A DNA stretch of 64,000 bases from Pegea sp. RAD2-039 (lineage: Eukaryota > Chordata > Thaliacea > Salpida > Salpidae). The stretch is taken from NCBI GenBank assembly GCA_034620365.1, contig JAQGEQ010000177.1:620001-684000 (forward strand). Direction: 5' to 3'. Shown here piece after piece: positions 1 through 12,736 of the stretch (position 1 is the first letter of the stretch; every line of letters begins with the position of its first letter). Both the position numbers and the translations under genes were made by a program. The notes under the pieces were generated by a model. That model was given only the letters and a program-made list of their open reading frames with translations, was not told where the DNA came from and made no database searches.

Positions 1-1
1 T

Positions 2-569
<568 letters not shown>

Positions 570-3334
570 AAAGTGAGATGAAGATTTTATAAAATTGCTG
601 CTTAATAAGAATTAAATTATTGTTTTTTAGAATAGGACTTTATAGAAAAACTATAAAAACAATACTAAATTTTAGCACTCAAAAAATTTAATGACTATTT
701 TTTATGTTATTTAAAAAATAATTTATAGCTACAGATAGAACACAAAATTATCTAAAAGTCATTTAGCAGTAAAATAAACTTGTAAAATTATGAACTTTAA
801 CTCTAAATGTTAAATCAAGTTATTCATTTCGACTAATCAATAAAATTAACTAAATGATTAAAAACTAAACTAAATTATGCAAAATTTATTTAATAAAAGT
901 TTTATGAATAATTTTTAAATCTATATAAATAACTTAAGTAATAACACATAGATATAACAAGTTAGTAAGAAATTTTTGTCTTAATCGTGAAAGTAGTTGA
1001 TAATATTATTTTTTTTGTAATTTATGATTCTAAATGATTAAAATATTTTGAAAACATTCATTTATCTTATTATAGAAATGAAAAAAATATATCTCAAAAT
1101 GACCAATTTATTATATAAATATAATTTTATTATTCAATACTAAAAATTGAAATAAAGGACATTATATTAACATGACTACAATTAAATAGCAATATTATAA
1201 ATCTTATATAAGAAATTGAAAATAAAATTTTCTAAGAATAAAAGATTAAGCTTAAAATACTTTCAATAAATACAAATTGCACTCAGACCACATAGCTTCA
1301 GTTATACTTCATAAAACTACTTTTAACTGCTATTTAAACGCACTTATGAATTGATTTCCCTATATATACTAACTAAACAACTTCAAAATTGATTTTTACA
1401 CGCTCACAACATAATTTAGAGCTAAAATACAAGCTATGGTTCTAATAACAATTGATTGATTCAAGTCACAAGGATTTTGATTAAATTCATTAATGAGTTG
1501 CAAAATGAACATAATAAATAGAAATAAAAAGTACGTACAATAATCAAAAACATAAATTGTCAAGTTAAAAATATTTTCTTCAAAATTTCAGTGAACGTAA
1601 TGAAGACAAGCAAAATATTAGTAATTATTGATCAAGTCGATAACATAGAATTTCAAATGTAACAGATAGTAACATATAAAAAAAAAGTCCCTAAAAAGCA
1701 ACTACAGATTTTATTTTTGTGGATGTGATATGAATGGTCACTTTGATGCTTTAATAACATTATTATATTTTATTATAAAAAATACTTGGAGCTATACAGA
1801 ACAAAGTGGAATCAATCTGGCTAATTCTATTATAATACTCCACATATATGCTGGATTTGAGCCAGTGTCGCTGGTTCTACAAATCAAATCTTTTAGTGCG
1901 CTATCAAGAAAAAAATTTAAAAGCTATTTAAACCTTTAATTGTCTAGTTATTTTATCAAAATTTTGATAAGGCATGCAGCTGATAATTCAGTAACGTTAT
2001 TTCAACTTTTACTTATGACTCAAAATTTAAAATAAACTCAGTCTGTATTGACAATTTAAGTTGCAAAACTTGATTATTCTATAAAACGAAATTTTTCGTA
2101 ATGAAAAATGATATATACTGCAGAAAAATTTTGGTATATCCAGTTTAAAGAGTAAATTGTTCTTGTGTTCAGGCGTAGTAGTCTTTATGTAAAAATGTTT
2201 GCTACTATCAGTAAATGTGTAAGCTAATTAACCACAGAAAGAAGTAAGGGGAGAAGTTCCAATAATAATTTTCTTTTATAACTCTTTCTTTCTATAATTT
2301 TTTTCTTGTAAAACTAACAGAAACCGGTGGGTTGAGTCAGCACTTTGAACTCTAAATATTTATCTGTTATAAACAGTTTTTATTTATTTATTTATTTATG
2401 ATCTTACTTCTCTTTCAAATTAAATTGTATGCTTAAGGGTTACTTCCTGTTAGTAGGTGAAAACTAAGAGCTCGTTTTGATTACAGTGTATATGATACTT
2501 TTCCTCAAAATAATAGCAATAAGTAAAAGGGAACAAAAAAACAAAATTGAAAATGTAAAGCATTGAGTTTTTTTCATTTTCTGATATAACAGTAAGTTTT
2601 GTTCATGACCATTTCAAATATAGCTTTAAAAAATTTTTTGATTGTAAGTCAAATTTTAAAACTGTTAAATTTTCAACTAGACTCTTTTCTATTTTCAATC
2701 TTTGCCAGAAATCTTTTGTTAATAAAATCACGTTTTAAATTTAAAATAGTAATAAAAATAAGTTTTAAAAAAATAATTAAAGTATTTTTTACCGCATTGG
2801 TAACTATTAATTACATATTATTTCTGATTAATCGACAAACTAATTCCTTTGATACTGTTTCAACGACTTTTAAGTTGTTCTTTTAGAATAATTTATTTTT
2901 AAAATTAGGACTAAATAAATAATTTTATATAGTTATTTTTATATAATTTTATAATATAGCTAGATTTATATTTTCTTTAAATCGTTTTATTTGACTTTTT
3001 ATTATATGTTTTTCTACTTTGAGCTTTTATTTTATGAATTTAAACAATAAATTGCACACTTTGCATAAATATTGCTTAGCAGCTATCATTATCCAAGTTT
3101 TCGATCTGATATGACGTCTTAATCTTGAATTATTTACCATAGGAACATAATTTTCCTTTTAAAATACTTATTTATTTTTCCTATAACCCATCAAGTTTTA
3201 GTTCGGTAATTCTTTCTCTTACCAATTTAAATATAAATCTCTCTTAAACCTGGCGATTTAAGAAAAACTTTTTCTAGTGTTTTTATACTTTAAATTTTTT
3301 AGTAAAAACTTCTTTAAACTTTTAAAGGATTTCA
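570..3334. other. Intergenic, between PACRGL and nanos
   Basis: This stretch separates the divergent PACRGL and nanos starts. It is AT-rich with frequent stops. Short open frames near 1730 and 2599 are low-complexity Phe/Ile/Lys/Leu strings without recognisable domains, and I do not call them. Promoters of both genes should lie here. An imperfect TTTA tandem run sits at about 2377-2399. Confidence 0.6.
2377..2399. repeat. (TTTA)n microsatellite
   Basis: About five tandem TTTA units are visible in the intergenic DNA upstream of nanos. Confidence 0.8.
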
Positions 3335-4674
3335 ATGAACAATAAAATGTCACAAGGTCACTGGAATACAAATGACCCCAGATATTTACCAAATGCCTTT
3401 TTACCTGCTGTACCTATATTAGGATATCGACAACCTTGTAACTATCAGGAGCTGATGAGTAGACAATTATTTTTAAGTGGCAACAATAGTCTGCCTGACA
3501 AACAGCATTCAGTAAATTTCAATAAGGTACCTGGTTTTGCTACCGACTGCTCAGTCGATTGGTTTAAACAAGAATATTCTCAGTAAGCAAGATTCTTGTT
3601 CCTAATTTGTTTCATTTTATTAACTATTGATGGTTTAGTTTATTGCTTTTTACCGTTTTTAATTAAAAGTTTATTTAAGATTTATTTTTGTAAAGTTTAA
3701 AAAAATGTGCTTAAATCTAATTAATGATTTGCATATATACATTGATATTTTTGAAATTAACATTAAAATATCGAGTAACTTGAAGTTTAAACCAGAAGCA
3801 TACAAGTAATTTTTTGACTGAGCTTTGTAGGCCGAAGTAGTAGATGAAGAGAAAATGAAGCCATACATGCATGTTAACTAAATAAATTGCTTTTAAATAC
3901 CAATTAGTCAAAGGTTCAAAACCAGAAATTTTATTTTATAATCATAGCTTTGATAGCTTTTCTGTTTATAGGTTTTTTGTTATAACTTATTATATGATAT
4001 GTTTTTTAGGTTAATTAATTCTTTAGCTATTGATTTAAATTTAAAGTTATTGACCATATGCTGACTAAGTTAAAAAACTTTTTTTATTTAAAGCTCATTA
4101 AGTATTTCACAAATATTTTTTCCACATAATTTTTCTTAATTGATGAAAATATTATTTTTGTTTTAGTGATCCTGAATGTCATTTTGAATTTCAATTCAGT
4201 GCAAATATTTCCAGTAAAGCTGCTAAGGTTATAAAAGCATAAAATATGGTTTAACTTCATCAATTAACTTTTAAGATTTTCAGCAGATTTTCCAAACAGG
4301 TTCTACTGTAAACCAAAAGATGAAATTTTGCGTTTTTTGTAAAAAAAATGGGGAACCTAAGAGCTTTTTTTCCTCACATTCTCTTCATGATCAACAAGGT
4401 CATGTGGAATGTCCAGTTTTGTATAAGTAAGTCATGCTTAGCTGTTTAATTTGCTAACTGATTGCAATTTATTTAAAGATATAAATGCTCTTTTTGTAAG
4501 GCCACCGGTATTTTGGCTCATACTGATAGTCATTGCCCATATTTCCCACGAAAAGCTGTTATTTCACGAGATGTCACCCAACAGTTGTTTTATTCTGCCA
4601 CCAAGAGTTCTGGTGAGCACCGAAGAATCCCTGCAGGTTTCAAGCAAACTAATTTGATGAAGACGAGCAAATAA
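3335..4674 (+). CDS. nanos: Nanos homologue, CCHC zinc-finger translational repressor
   Basis: Four exons (3335-3582, 4167-4227, 4284-4426, 4479-4674) encode 215 aa. The double zinc finger at residues about 119-170 has the exact Nanos spacing C-x2-C-x12-H-x10-C-x7-C-x2-C-x7-H-x4-C, with CSFCKATG and AHTDSHCP in the second finger. It is split by a 52-base intron between the two fingers. Nanos proteins bind Pumilio and recruit CCR4-NOT to repress maternal or germline mRNAs in the cytoplasm. The 118-residue N-terminus is unlike any I recognise and shows no clear CNOT1-binding motif. The C-tail is about 45 residues and basic. The intron 2 donor (AAG before GTTATA at 4228) is weak; a GTAAAG donor at 4210 paired with an acceptor ending at 4299 would also keep the frame. 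AATAAA occurs at 4915-4920. The family call is very secure. Confidence 0.93.
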
Positions 4675-6211
4675 TTGAACACCTGAGAGTTGGATTTATC
4701 CACAAGTTTTCGTTTTGACTGTTTTCGTTGTGTTTGTACTCTTGTGTTAGTATAGCATCATGAAGCTTACTCGTATATATTTTTTTATTAGGTTTCAGTT
4801 ATTGTTTTTTCAGTTAAGTCAGTTCTTGTCTTTTTTAATTGCTACATTTTTTAAGGCACTGATAAATATTTGCATAGATTTTTTAATTGAAAGCTTGTAT
4901 TGAATAGCTAAAAAAATAAATGGAATCATTTTTATTGTGACAACACTATAGCAGGAGCTATCAACTTTGTAGAGCTCAACAACTATACATATTGTTTACA
5001 GTTAAAAAAGTTCTCGTAACCGAATAATCACAAATTATGTCTCAAAAACTTGAAGCAAAATAGTTTTAATGCAAAATTTGATGTTTATTTTTATTACTGA
5101 CAAGATTAATTGTCAAAGATGTCCCTTACTCATTCAGCTGTGATATTTTAATCATTTCACTAAATACTTATATATCGGAATACCAAAGCAATCTGCGGAT
5201 TTGCTTGAAAGTTGGGATATTTTCCCTCTAAACTTTCAAAACCCAACCAGATCCATACCTTTTAACTCTTTCAGCGTAAATATGATCTAACAATTCAAAC
5301 TCAAGATCAAAGACTTTAGTTGAATCTACTACTCAGTTAAAGACAAAAATGAATCTATCCCATCTTTACGACGATTAGGCTTTAAACTCGTTACAAAGAT
5401 GAAATAATAGGTCAAGTTAGCAGTATCTGCTTCGATTAAAAGACCGTCTTTTAAAAACAGCTTGCCTCAAATCTGATTCAATTTTATTACTTTAAAATTT
5501 GTTATTCTTGGATAGGTTTAGAAGGGATGTAAGATGATAAATGAAAGTTAAGAGTAGATTGAAGTTGTACTTCTCATTCAGAAGCCTAACAATGGAATAG
5601 TAGAGAGGTTTTTATACAAGTTTTATCACAACTGTTATTACAAATAGCTTTCGACATGAAATATATTTTTAAACTATTTTTTCATAAAAAATGTCAAAAC
5701 AATTCAAGCTCCGAGCTGGCAGAGTCATCTAAATTTGAATATGATTAGAACTACCATAAAACATTCTTTACATGCATTCAGGTTTATTTATGCATAAAGC
5801 ATCTCCAAATTACTGCTAGTGATGTCGTTTAAAATCAGGAAAAATTTAAGAATGAAAACGATATTTAATTATTTACATAAAAACTTAAATATGTCATTAA
5901 AAAATAAACTGTAATTAGTAAAAGCATTTAAGTTAAAGTTATTTAAAATTTATTATAATCAGTAAGGTGTTTCCGAAACACGAAATAAATTTCAGGGAAA
6001 AAAAGTTGAAAATGAAATTTGCGAAAAAATATATTTAATATTCTACTCGTAAATAAAGTATATATTTAAAAAGTAAAAATATTATAAAAAACTGCAACAA
6101 AAATTTGAAACAATATTTTGTAATATGAAGAAGAGTATATATTTTCACTGATTTTTTTTGGATTGAAAAGGCAGTTTTGAAAGACAGACACAATTTAGAG
6201 GACTGTAAAAA
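4675..6211. other. Intergenic, nanos to transferrin-like gene (convergent 3' ends)
   Basis: The plus-strand nanos and the minus-strand transferrin-like gene converge here. The stretch holds the nanos 3' UTR and otherwise AT-rich DNA. I see no ORF or RNA gene. Confidence 0.6.
4915..4920 (+). terminator. Likely nanos polyadenylation signal
   Basis: A canonical AATAAA lies about 240 bases after the nanos stop codon. AT-rich DNA yields this hexamer often, so only its position supports it. Confidence 0.45.
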
Positions 6212-8961
6212 TTAATTGATTGTTCTTTGAGAATTTTCCAAATTAAATTCATTAAAAAAGCATCCACCAGTTTCATTAGATTTAATTCCATTGAATTCAA
6301 GAAAAGATGTACCAAGAAAAGCCTAAAGAAATTGTTAAATGTTTACTAATATTTCTGTTCTATGAAACAACTTCAAATTACCTCAGCTGTACAGTTAGGC
6401 TGCAGAGGAATCAATTTCAAAGTTCTATCATCAAATATCACATTCTGACCTTCAGTACTTTTAAAGAGACTGAAAGCTTCATGAGAATATTGACCAAAGT
6501 ATAACTGAAAAACGAGAATGGAAAATTAAAGCAATTAAAGAGAAGTGACACTCACATAAGCTATATGTAAAAGTTCAAGTATTTCAAAAGGAACTTGAAC
6601 ATCAGAACCCATTCTTTCTTTATTAGAAACAACTACTGAACGTGATGGTACATATATTCTCGTACAATCTCTATATTGAGACAAGGATATAAAAGTTCCA
6701 TTCTTACAGACTATATGAACCTCCTAAAAGAAGATAAGAACTTAAAACTTATGTTGAAAATATTTGATTCTATTTTACTGCAACTTACAGATTCGTTCAG
6801 TTTTTCAGTTTTGATTGATTCTTCAATTGAAGTAATTGTTGTGAATGCAGCTCCGTGGCAATCATTGAATGCACTGTAGAATCACATGACTAAAACTTAG
6901 CTAACATTTGTAATTGTCTGAGTACCTGTGTAGGTCGGGGCGAACGTTAATAACCAAAGGGCAGCGACCATATTGCGTCAAAGAATGGTTTACTGTTTGT
7001 TCACCATAAGAGAAATAGGTTAGAAAACGTTTATATTTAGATAATATGAATAATTTAAAAGAAAGATAAAAAAAGTTTCGTTTCGAAATGCCAGTACTTT
7101 TATAGATAATGGAGTGAACTGTTAATATCCAACAAATGTAGTTGTATTTGTACTCAATTATTTTCAAAGTAATTTATCAAATCAAACTGTCAGCATTTTG
7201 TAGACTTTCTAAAAACGCAATTCGATCTAACTACGTAAGTCACAAAATAGAAAGTTGTTGGAAATATGGAAAGCACTTTCAAACATCAATTATTCATTGC
7301 ATACGTTACAGCTAAATAAAAACTTAGAAACTTACTCGAATTTTTAATAATATTTGGAGAAGACTTGTTTGTTTTCATATCTGTACAATACGAAACTTTA
7401 CATGTGCCCTTAATCGTCGTTGATTTATAAGAAGCAACCACATAGGATTCACCCATCATAACTAGAAATAAAAACTGAAGAATAAAAAGATGCGACAACG
7501 AGTGCTTGATTATCTGAAGAAGTACGATTACATTAGAGAAAAACAATGTTTTTGAGGTTTTCTTGAGATCAGTACCAAAGTTCATCCCATACATCCTTGT
7601 ATTTTTAATTATAAAATTCTGATTTAAATTAGTTTGAAGTATTACAAAAAAAGTATTTTTAAGAAACAGCAGAAAGTGATTTCAGAAAAACGACTATTTT
7701 ATACCAAAATAAATCAAGATTAAGTAAATAAAATACAACTTAGTTTATCAGAATCTTAGTAAAAGGATTAATAAAAGTTTGAAACAATTTACACAACTCA
7801 AAATAAATCATCTGGTGATATAGGTTTATGAAAAATATAATAAAGATTAAAAATTACTTCTTATCATTTATCAAAAGATTCATAAATACCTTTTGTAGTG
7901 ATATTATTTATAAAAAGCTCCTCTGTCATGATTGGCTGAAGTTTATGTCTATAATCGAAGAGAAGTTGAGATGTTAAAGTCATGGTGTCAACTTGATCGG
8001 TATCAATTTTTGATACACATTTATCAACACTGTCTTCAAGTTGACATTCTATTTTTGGTCGAAGTGATTGAAGGTCAAAGTAACTTGCCATCATCATACA
8101 TTTATTAAATTCATTTAATGATGTACAACACCATCTAATATCTACAACATGAAAACAAGACAATATATTAAAATGAGTAAAATTTAACAAAGTAATAATT
8201 ACTCCAATTATTTACAAATAAAAGTATAAAATCCGAAAAGGTATCTGACTTCGGATTCTTCCATGAGCAACCACTGCAACAATAATAAGAGCAAGAAGTA
8301 CTATTGTTGTAAAAATACTCCAAGTAAGGTAACAACACTTGATTCTACATCTCTTTCGTGCTTTTTGACGGGTTGACTCTTCTACTTGAGGTACTCCATT
8401 GCTTGGTAATTCAAGATCTGTACCATTACTTGGTGACTAAAAGATATAAATAAATCAAAATATGTCTTATAAATGTGATCTCTTACAAGATAGATATCAA
8501 CAAATATTACAAACAAATTCTCTAATTTAATTTATGTAATCAATTTATTGTAAGTATACTGGTTTATAATAGAAGAGATGAAATGAACAGATTTACAGTA
8601 ATAAAAAATATCAATTAATTTTACTGACATAAATAGCTTAATAAAATATAAATATATTTCCTCATGTTTAATAAACTAACTTTCAACAAAGTTAATTATT
8701 GGATTTAAATCTAATTATTATAAAAAATCTTAAACAAAAGAACATTTATCAAATAATAAAGATTAGATCAGTCAAAAAGAATGACAAAAATAAAACATAA
8801 GATTATTTTAGAGGACTTTACCTATTAATTGCTAAGCAACAAAAACAGCATAAATTATAATAAATAAAACTTACAAAGTCATCGAGTTCAATTCCTTGCT
8901 CATTTAGTGTAAGTGGGTTTTCATCATCTTCAAATGCCTTACTATATTTAAAGCTTGCCAT
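6212..8961 (-). CDS. Type II membrane-anchored, single-lobe transferrin-like protein
   Basis: Nine exons (8961-8875, 8436-8250, 8141-7890, 7461-7336, 6992-6926, 6873-6789, 6723-6556, 6504-6382, 6322-6212) give 401 aa. Every phase agrees and a stop ends exon 9. Residues 1-64 are an acidic then basic cytosolic tail (QKARKRCRIKCC). A hydrophobic segment at about 65-86 suggests type II topology. Residues 93-401 follow one transferrin lobe: IRWCCTS, KC, IEC, a CVSKI...MTL strand, HGAAF, VCKNGT, YRDC, VVVSN, FSLFKS, IFDDRTLKL and a closing NCTAEAFLG. Against human transferrin from memory, the Asp ligand is Thr148, the second Tyr is about Leu238 and the His is about Ile253. The first Tyr (Tyr182) may remain. 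The stretch normally holding the anion-binding Arg/Thr is about 80 residues shorter. Iron binding is therefore unlikely. Exon 2 uses a poor donor (GTCAGA), the weakest junction. Confidence 0.85.
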
Positions 8962-11900
8962 AATAAAAGTCTTTAAAAATATGTTAATTATTTGAACATT
9001 TATCATTTGATAAATGATATACTAATATATTTTCAGTTTATAAGATAAAACAATTTAACAAAACAATCTTAATTGGTAAAAAATATGACTTTAGAAATAA
9101 ACTAATAAATGTTAAGCCTAAGATTTAATACTTTAAACATAAATATCTTTAAACTACATTTTCTTTAATGTTAATATTGTTAATTAAGAAAAAAGACCCA
9201 TTCATTTCTTTTTAATGTATAATTTCTGTAGTAAAAAGCTTTGTGACAAAAAAAACAAAATTTTTATTTTATTACCAAATCATCACCTGATGAAACTTTA
9301 AACAGTTATATTAAAAAAAATATCTTTTTAAATAGTAATTAATACTTATTATAAAAATGCTATTGGCAACCAGTCTAACTAGTTGTAACTAACTAAAATG
9401 CATACCCCTATTCATAACACAAACTTTAAGATATGATATATCACTTTATCTACAATGAGCTACAATAATAATTTATTTCAAATTGTTTATAAGCAGAAAA
9501 TAAACATGAATAAAAAATAAACAAAACATTGATATGAGAAGTAAACAAATGAAAATCATCTAAATTATGGACTTAAGCTAAAAAAAATAAAACAATTTAA
9601 ATAAATGGCTATAAAAGTTAAAAAAATCTTTAATATAGAAAACTATAAAAAATTATTAGCTATTTTTCATAATAATAAAACTGATAAATTAGTTAAAATA
9701 CTTTATAAATAATTAGTAAATATTATCAGAATAATTGGATACATAAGACAGATCAAAAGCTAAAAAATGTTATTAAAGCAGTTCAAAAGATTATTTAGCT
9801 TAAAAACAAAATATAGGAAGCTAAATAAATCAATGAAACTAGTTTAGTTAGATATACAATGATAAATTTTCTTATAAAATCTAAGTATAAAATTTACAAA
9901 AGTTTTTCGTCATGTAATTATGTTGAAATGAATAGATTGAAAACTTTTAGAGATACAAACTTTAAGAGAGCTACGGTTCAATGAGTAATTAGTAGAGCGT
10001 AATGAAAAATTAAAATGGTTTTTTACAAATTTGTTTCTTTTATGTTTTTTTACAATACCAAAAAAAGAAGTAGCATAACAAAAACTAAATCTAATACATT
10101 GAATAAATATCTATATAATAGATTTATACAGCATCAAAATGAAGATTTAGTTTAAATGTAATAAAGTACTTATATGCTGTAGTATTACTATCAATTAATT
10201 TGTAATTATTCTAGCTATAAATAATTTTTTGAGTGGCTCATAATATTTTATTAAGCAAATGATAGCTTAATTGGCTGTGGTAGTGTCCTCCCTTCAAGCG
10301 TAAAAATGATGTTGATAGCAAAGGCTAAGTTACACAGCAGAAATTAGGGGTTTTACTAATTATGCTTTATAAAAATTATGACTTAAAAAAATGGTTTAAA
10401 ATAATTATATTTTACTTATATAGTTTTAAATCGACATTAAATTATTATATCACTCATAAGATTTATGTGATTTATTAAATTTAAGAACAAAAGTTAGTAA
10501 TTAAAGCTTTTGCAAAAAAACCTTTCTAATATAAATATGTATAAATTCAATTATCATTCAACATTTTTGGCATAATATTACACAACATTTTGAGTTGCTA
10601 GTTACTTGCTTAGTTTATTGAGTCGCTCAAAGTAAAAAGACATCGGAAAAGTAAAAATAACGACTAATTTAAAAAAAACAGTTTGAGCTCGAAGTTCAAC
10701 TCAAAGTTGTTTGTTTGAAAATCGAATAACAAATAAACTCAATAACTTAGATCTTCATAAAGCCCTGGAGTCATCAGATAAGTTAAATTTATCACTAAAA
10801 TCTAATTCTAGTAGTAAGAATTGAGTTTTTGTAAAAAAACTTTGAAATAATTGTTGAATTGAGATATGAGATATATATGGTCACCTGAAGCCTCCTCGTA
10901 TCAAAATTGAAATCCATTTTCAAATAAGTGAAAGAAGTTGTTAAAAAATAACTTTGATTGAAATATAGATGAATGGATGATTAATCTCACCAGCCTCTTT
11001 ATATTCTTAGAAGACTTTTACAATCAATTAGGGTGCTTTTTCGATGAACAGGGTTTCTAAGATTTCTTTATAACTAACTTTATAATATTTGCTTGAAACA
11101 ATATCTTGTAGTCTTAATGTTGTTGAATATGAATGTGATTTTACAATTGAAGGCGATAAAAAAACATAAATAGCTTTTCATTAAGTTTTGGTGCTCTATA
11201 TTGGGTCAAAACCAACTTCACTTGTAATACAAATCATAGTTTTCATTCACTTGAAGTACTTTAAGAAACTTTTGATAAGGAAATTTCTAACCTGATAGCT
11301 TTTGCTAAGATATAAAAATAAAATTATCATTTTTCGAAAATAAAGTTATTCATGTAATGACAGTTAATTCATAAAATACGAAAATTCCATTAAAAATTTG
11401 TATACATAACTATAGACACTAACATCTGACAAACGATACCAGAATAGCTTTTAGTTTTGATTAATTATATCGGAAAAAAGGTTGATAAATTATTCTTTTA
11501 TCAAGAATTAACTTCATCAACTAGCTAGTTTTATTTTTCTGAAAATTTAAAGAATTTCTTGTTTTGTTTTATGAAACGATGTATAAAAATGCAAAATATA
11601 TATTTCTAATAAAAATCCTGTTCAACATTTTTAGGATAGAAATTAAAAAAAGTACTTTTAGTGATTATTTTTTCTAAACTTTAGTGCAAATTGATAAAAA
11701 TCATTTTTGTCATTGTTCATTTCAGAGAAGATGAATTAATATTAGGCAAACATGCAGAAAACCGATGGATTTCTTCAGGAAATCTGTTTCTTTATTTAGT
11801 CATCTATTGAACTATTAGGAAGTGATTAATCAGAGGTTTTTAGAAGGTTAGTTTAGAGATACCCACTAGGTGTCACTAACAAGCTTATAGACTTTCATTA

Positions 11901-12736
11901 TTGCAAAATAATAGTCATGCAAAAAAAGAGATTTTTCCTTTTTAAGCACAGTCGACAAGTCATTTGTTATCTCTAGACTATCGCGTCAGGAATGGTTAAA
12001 AGTTATTTTAATTCCTTCAAAAAGCTAATAGATAAGTTATTAAATTCTTAAAAATATAAAACAACATTTTTTTTTCATTTTGATGTTTAGTTTACAACAC
12101 AAGGTAACTTTTAAGTGTATTAGTAATAACAGTTTAACGTTGTTGGTCATTAATTATTTATAAAGTTGTATGTTAAATGTAATTTGTCGCATTTATTAGT
12201 ATATTTTCTCATGTTAGAATCAAATAGATTATTTTTTCTGACTTAGCTATCAGCATACCACTGCATGTGTTTTTACATCAGTTTCTAAAAGTGTATTTCT
12301 TCATTTTTTGAAATAAATTTTCAGGTAAATGGTTTTAGAATTATCTTTAAGTCTTTAATATTGCAGTTTGCAGCTGAAATATAAATATGTAATTGAATAT
12401 TTTCTAAAACTATAGCTCATTTCTGAAAGTTGAAACTTAAATATCAATGATCTATCAATATTGAATTGTATTTAGTAATCTAATATTATTTTCTTTAAGC
12501 TAAAATCTTTATTCTTTGCTTAAATTTAATTTTATCAATGAAACATTTCCAGCTTGAGTAGATTTACAAATTCCAGGAAATACTTTTGTTGGATTTTCCA
12601 GTGATATTTAGAAGTTTGTTTTGCTAATCTCCAATCTATCTTCGAATACCGGTCACCTATCTTTGATTTTTGAGTAACTCTGAAACAATTGAAAAATTCA
12701 ACGGCTCACCTACGTCAACGTTTTTGCAATGGTATT
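8962..12736. other. Intergenic between divergent transferrin-like and FoxA genes
   Basis: The stretch holds the transferrin-like promoter (start 8961) and the FoxA 5' region. A TTTTTAAAG acceptor-like tract lies about ten bases before the transferrin-like ATG. The DNA is AT-rich with no convincing ORF. A small patch at 10264-10320 has a tRNA A-box-like word but no B box. Confidence 0.6.

Noticed and set aside
2599..2886. 95-codon frame on the plus strand
   Set aside because: Low-complexity Phe/Ile/Lys/Leu composition, non-ATG start, no domain.
10264..10330. tRNA A-box-like TAGCTTAATTGG
   Set aside because: No B box follows and no cloverleaf can be drawn; possibly chance.
12689..12736. Sixteen-codon N-terminal extension of FoxA
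   Set aside because: It would begin at TTG; the first ATG is at 12737 and gives a natural FoxA-like MLQS start.
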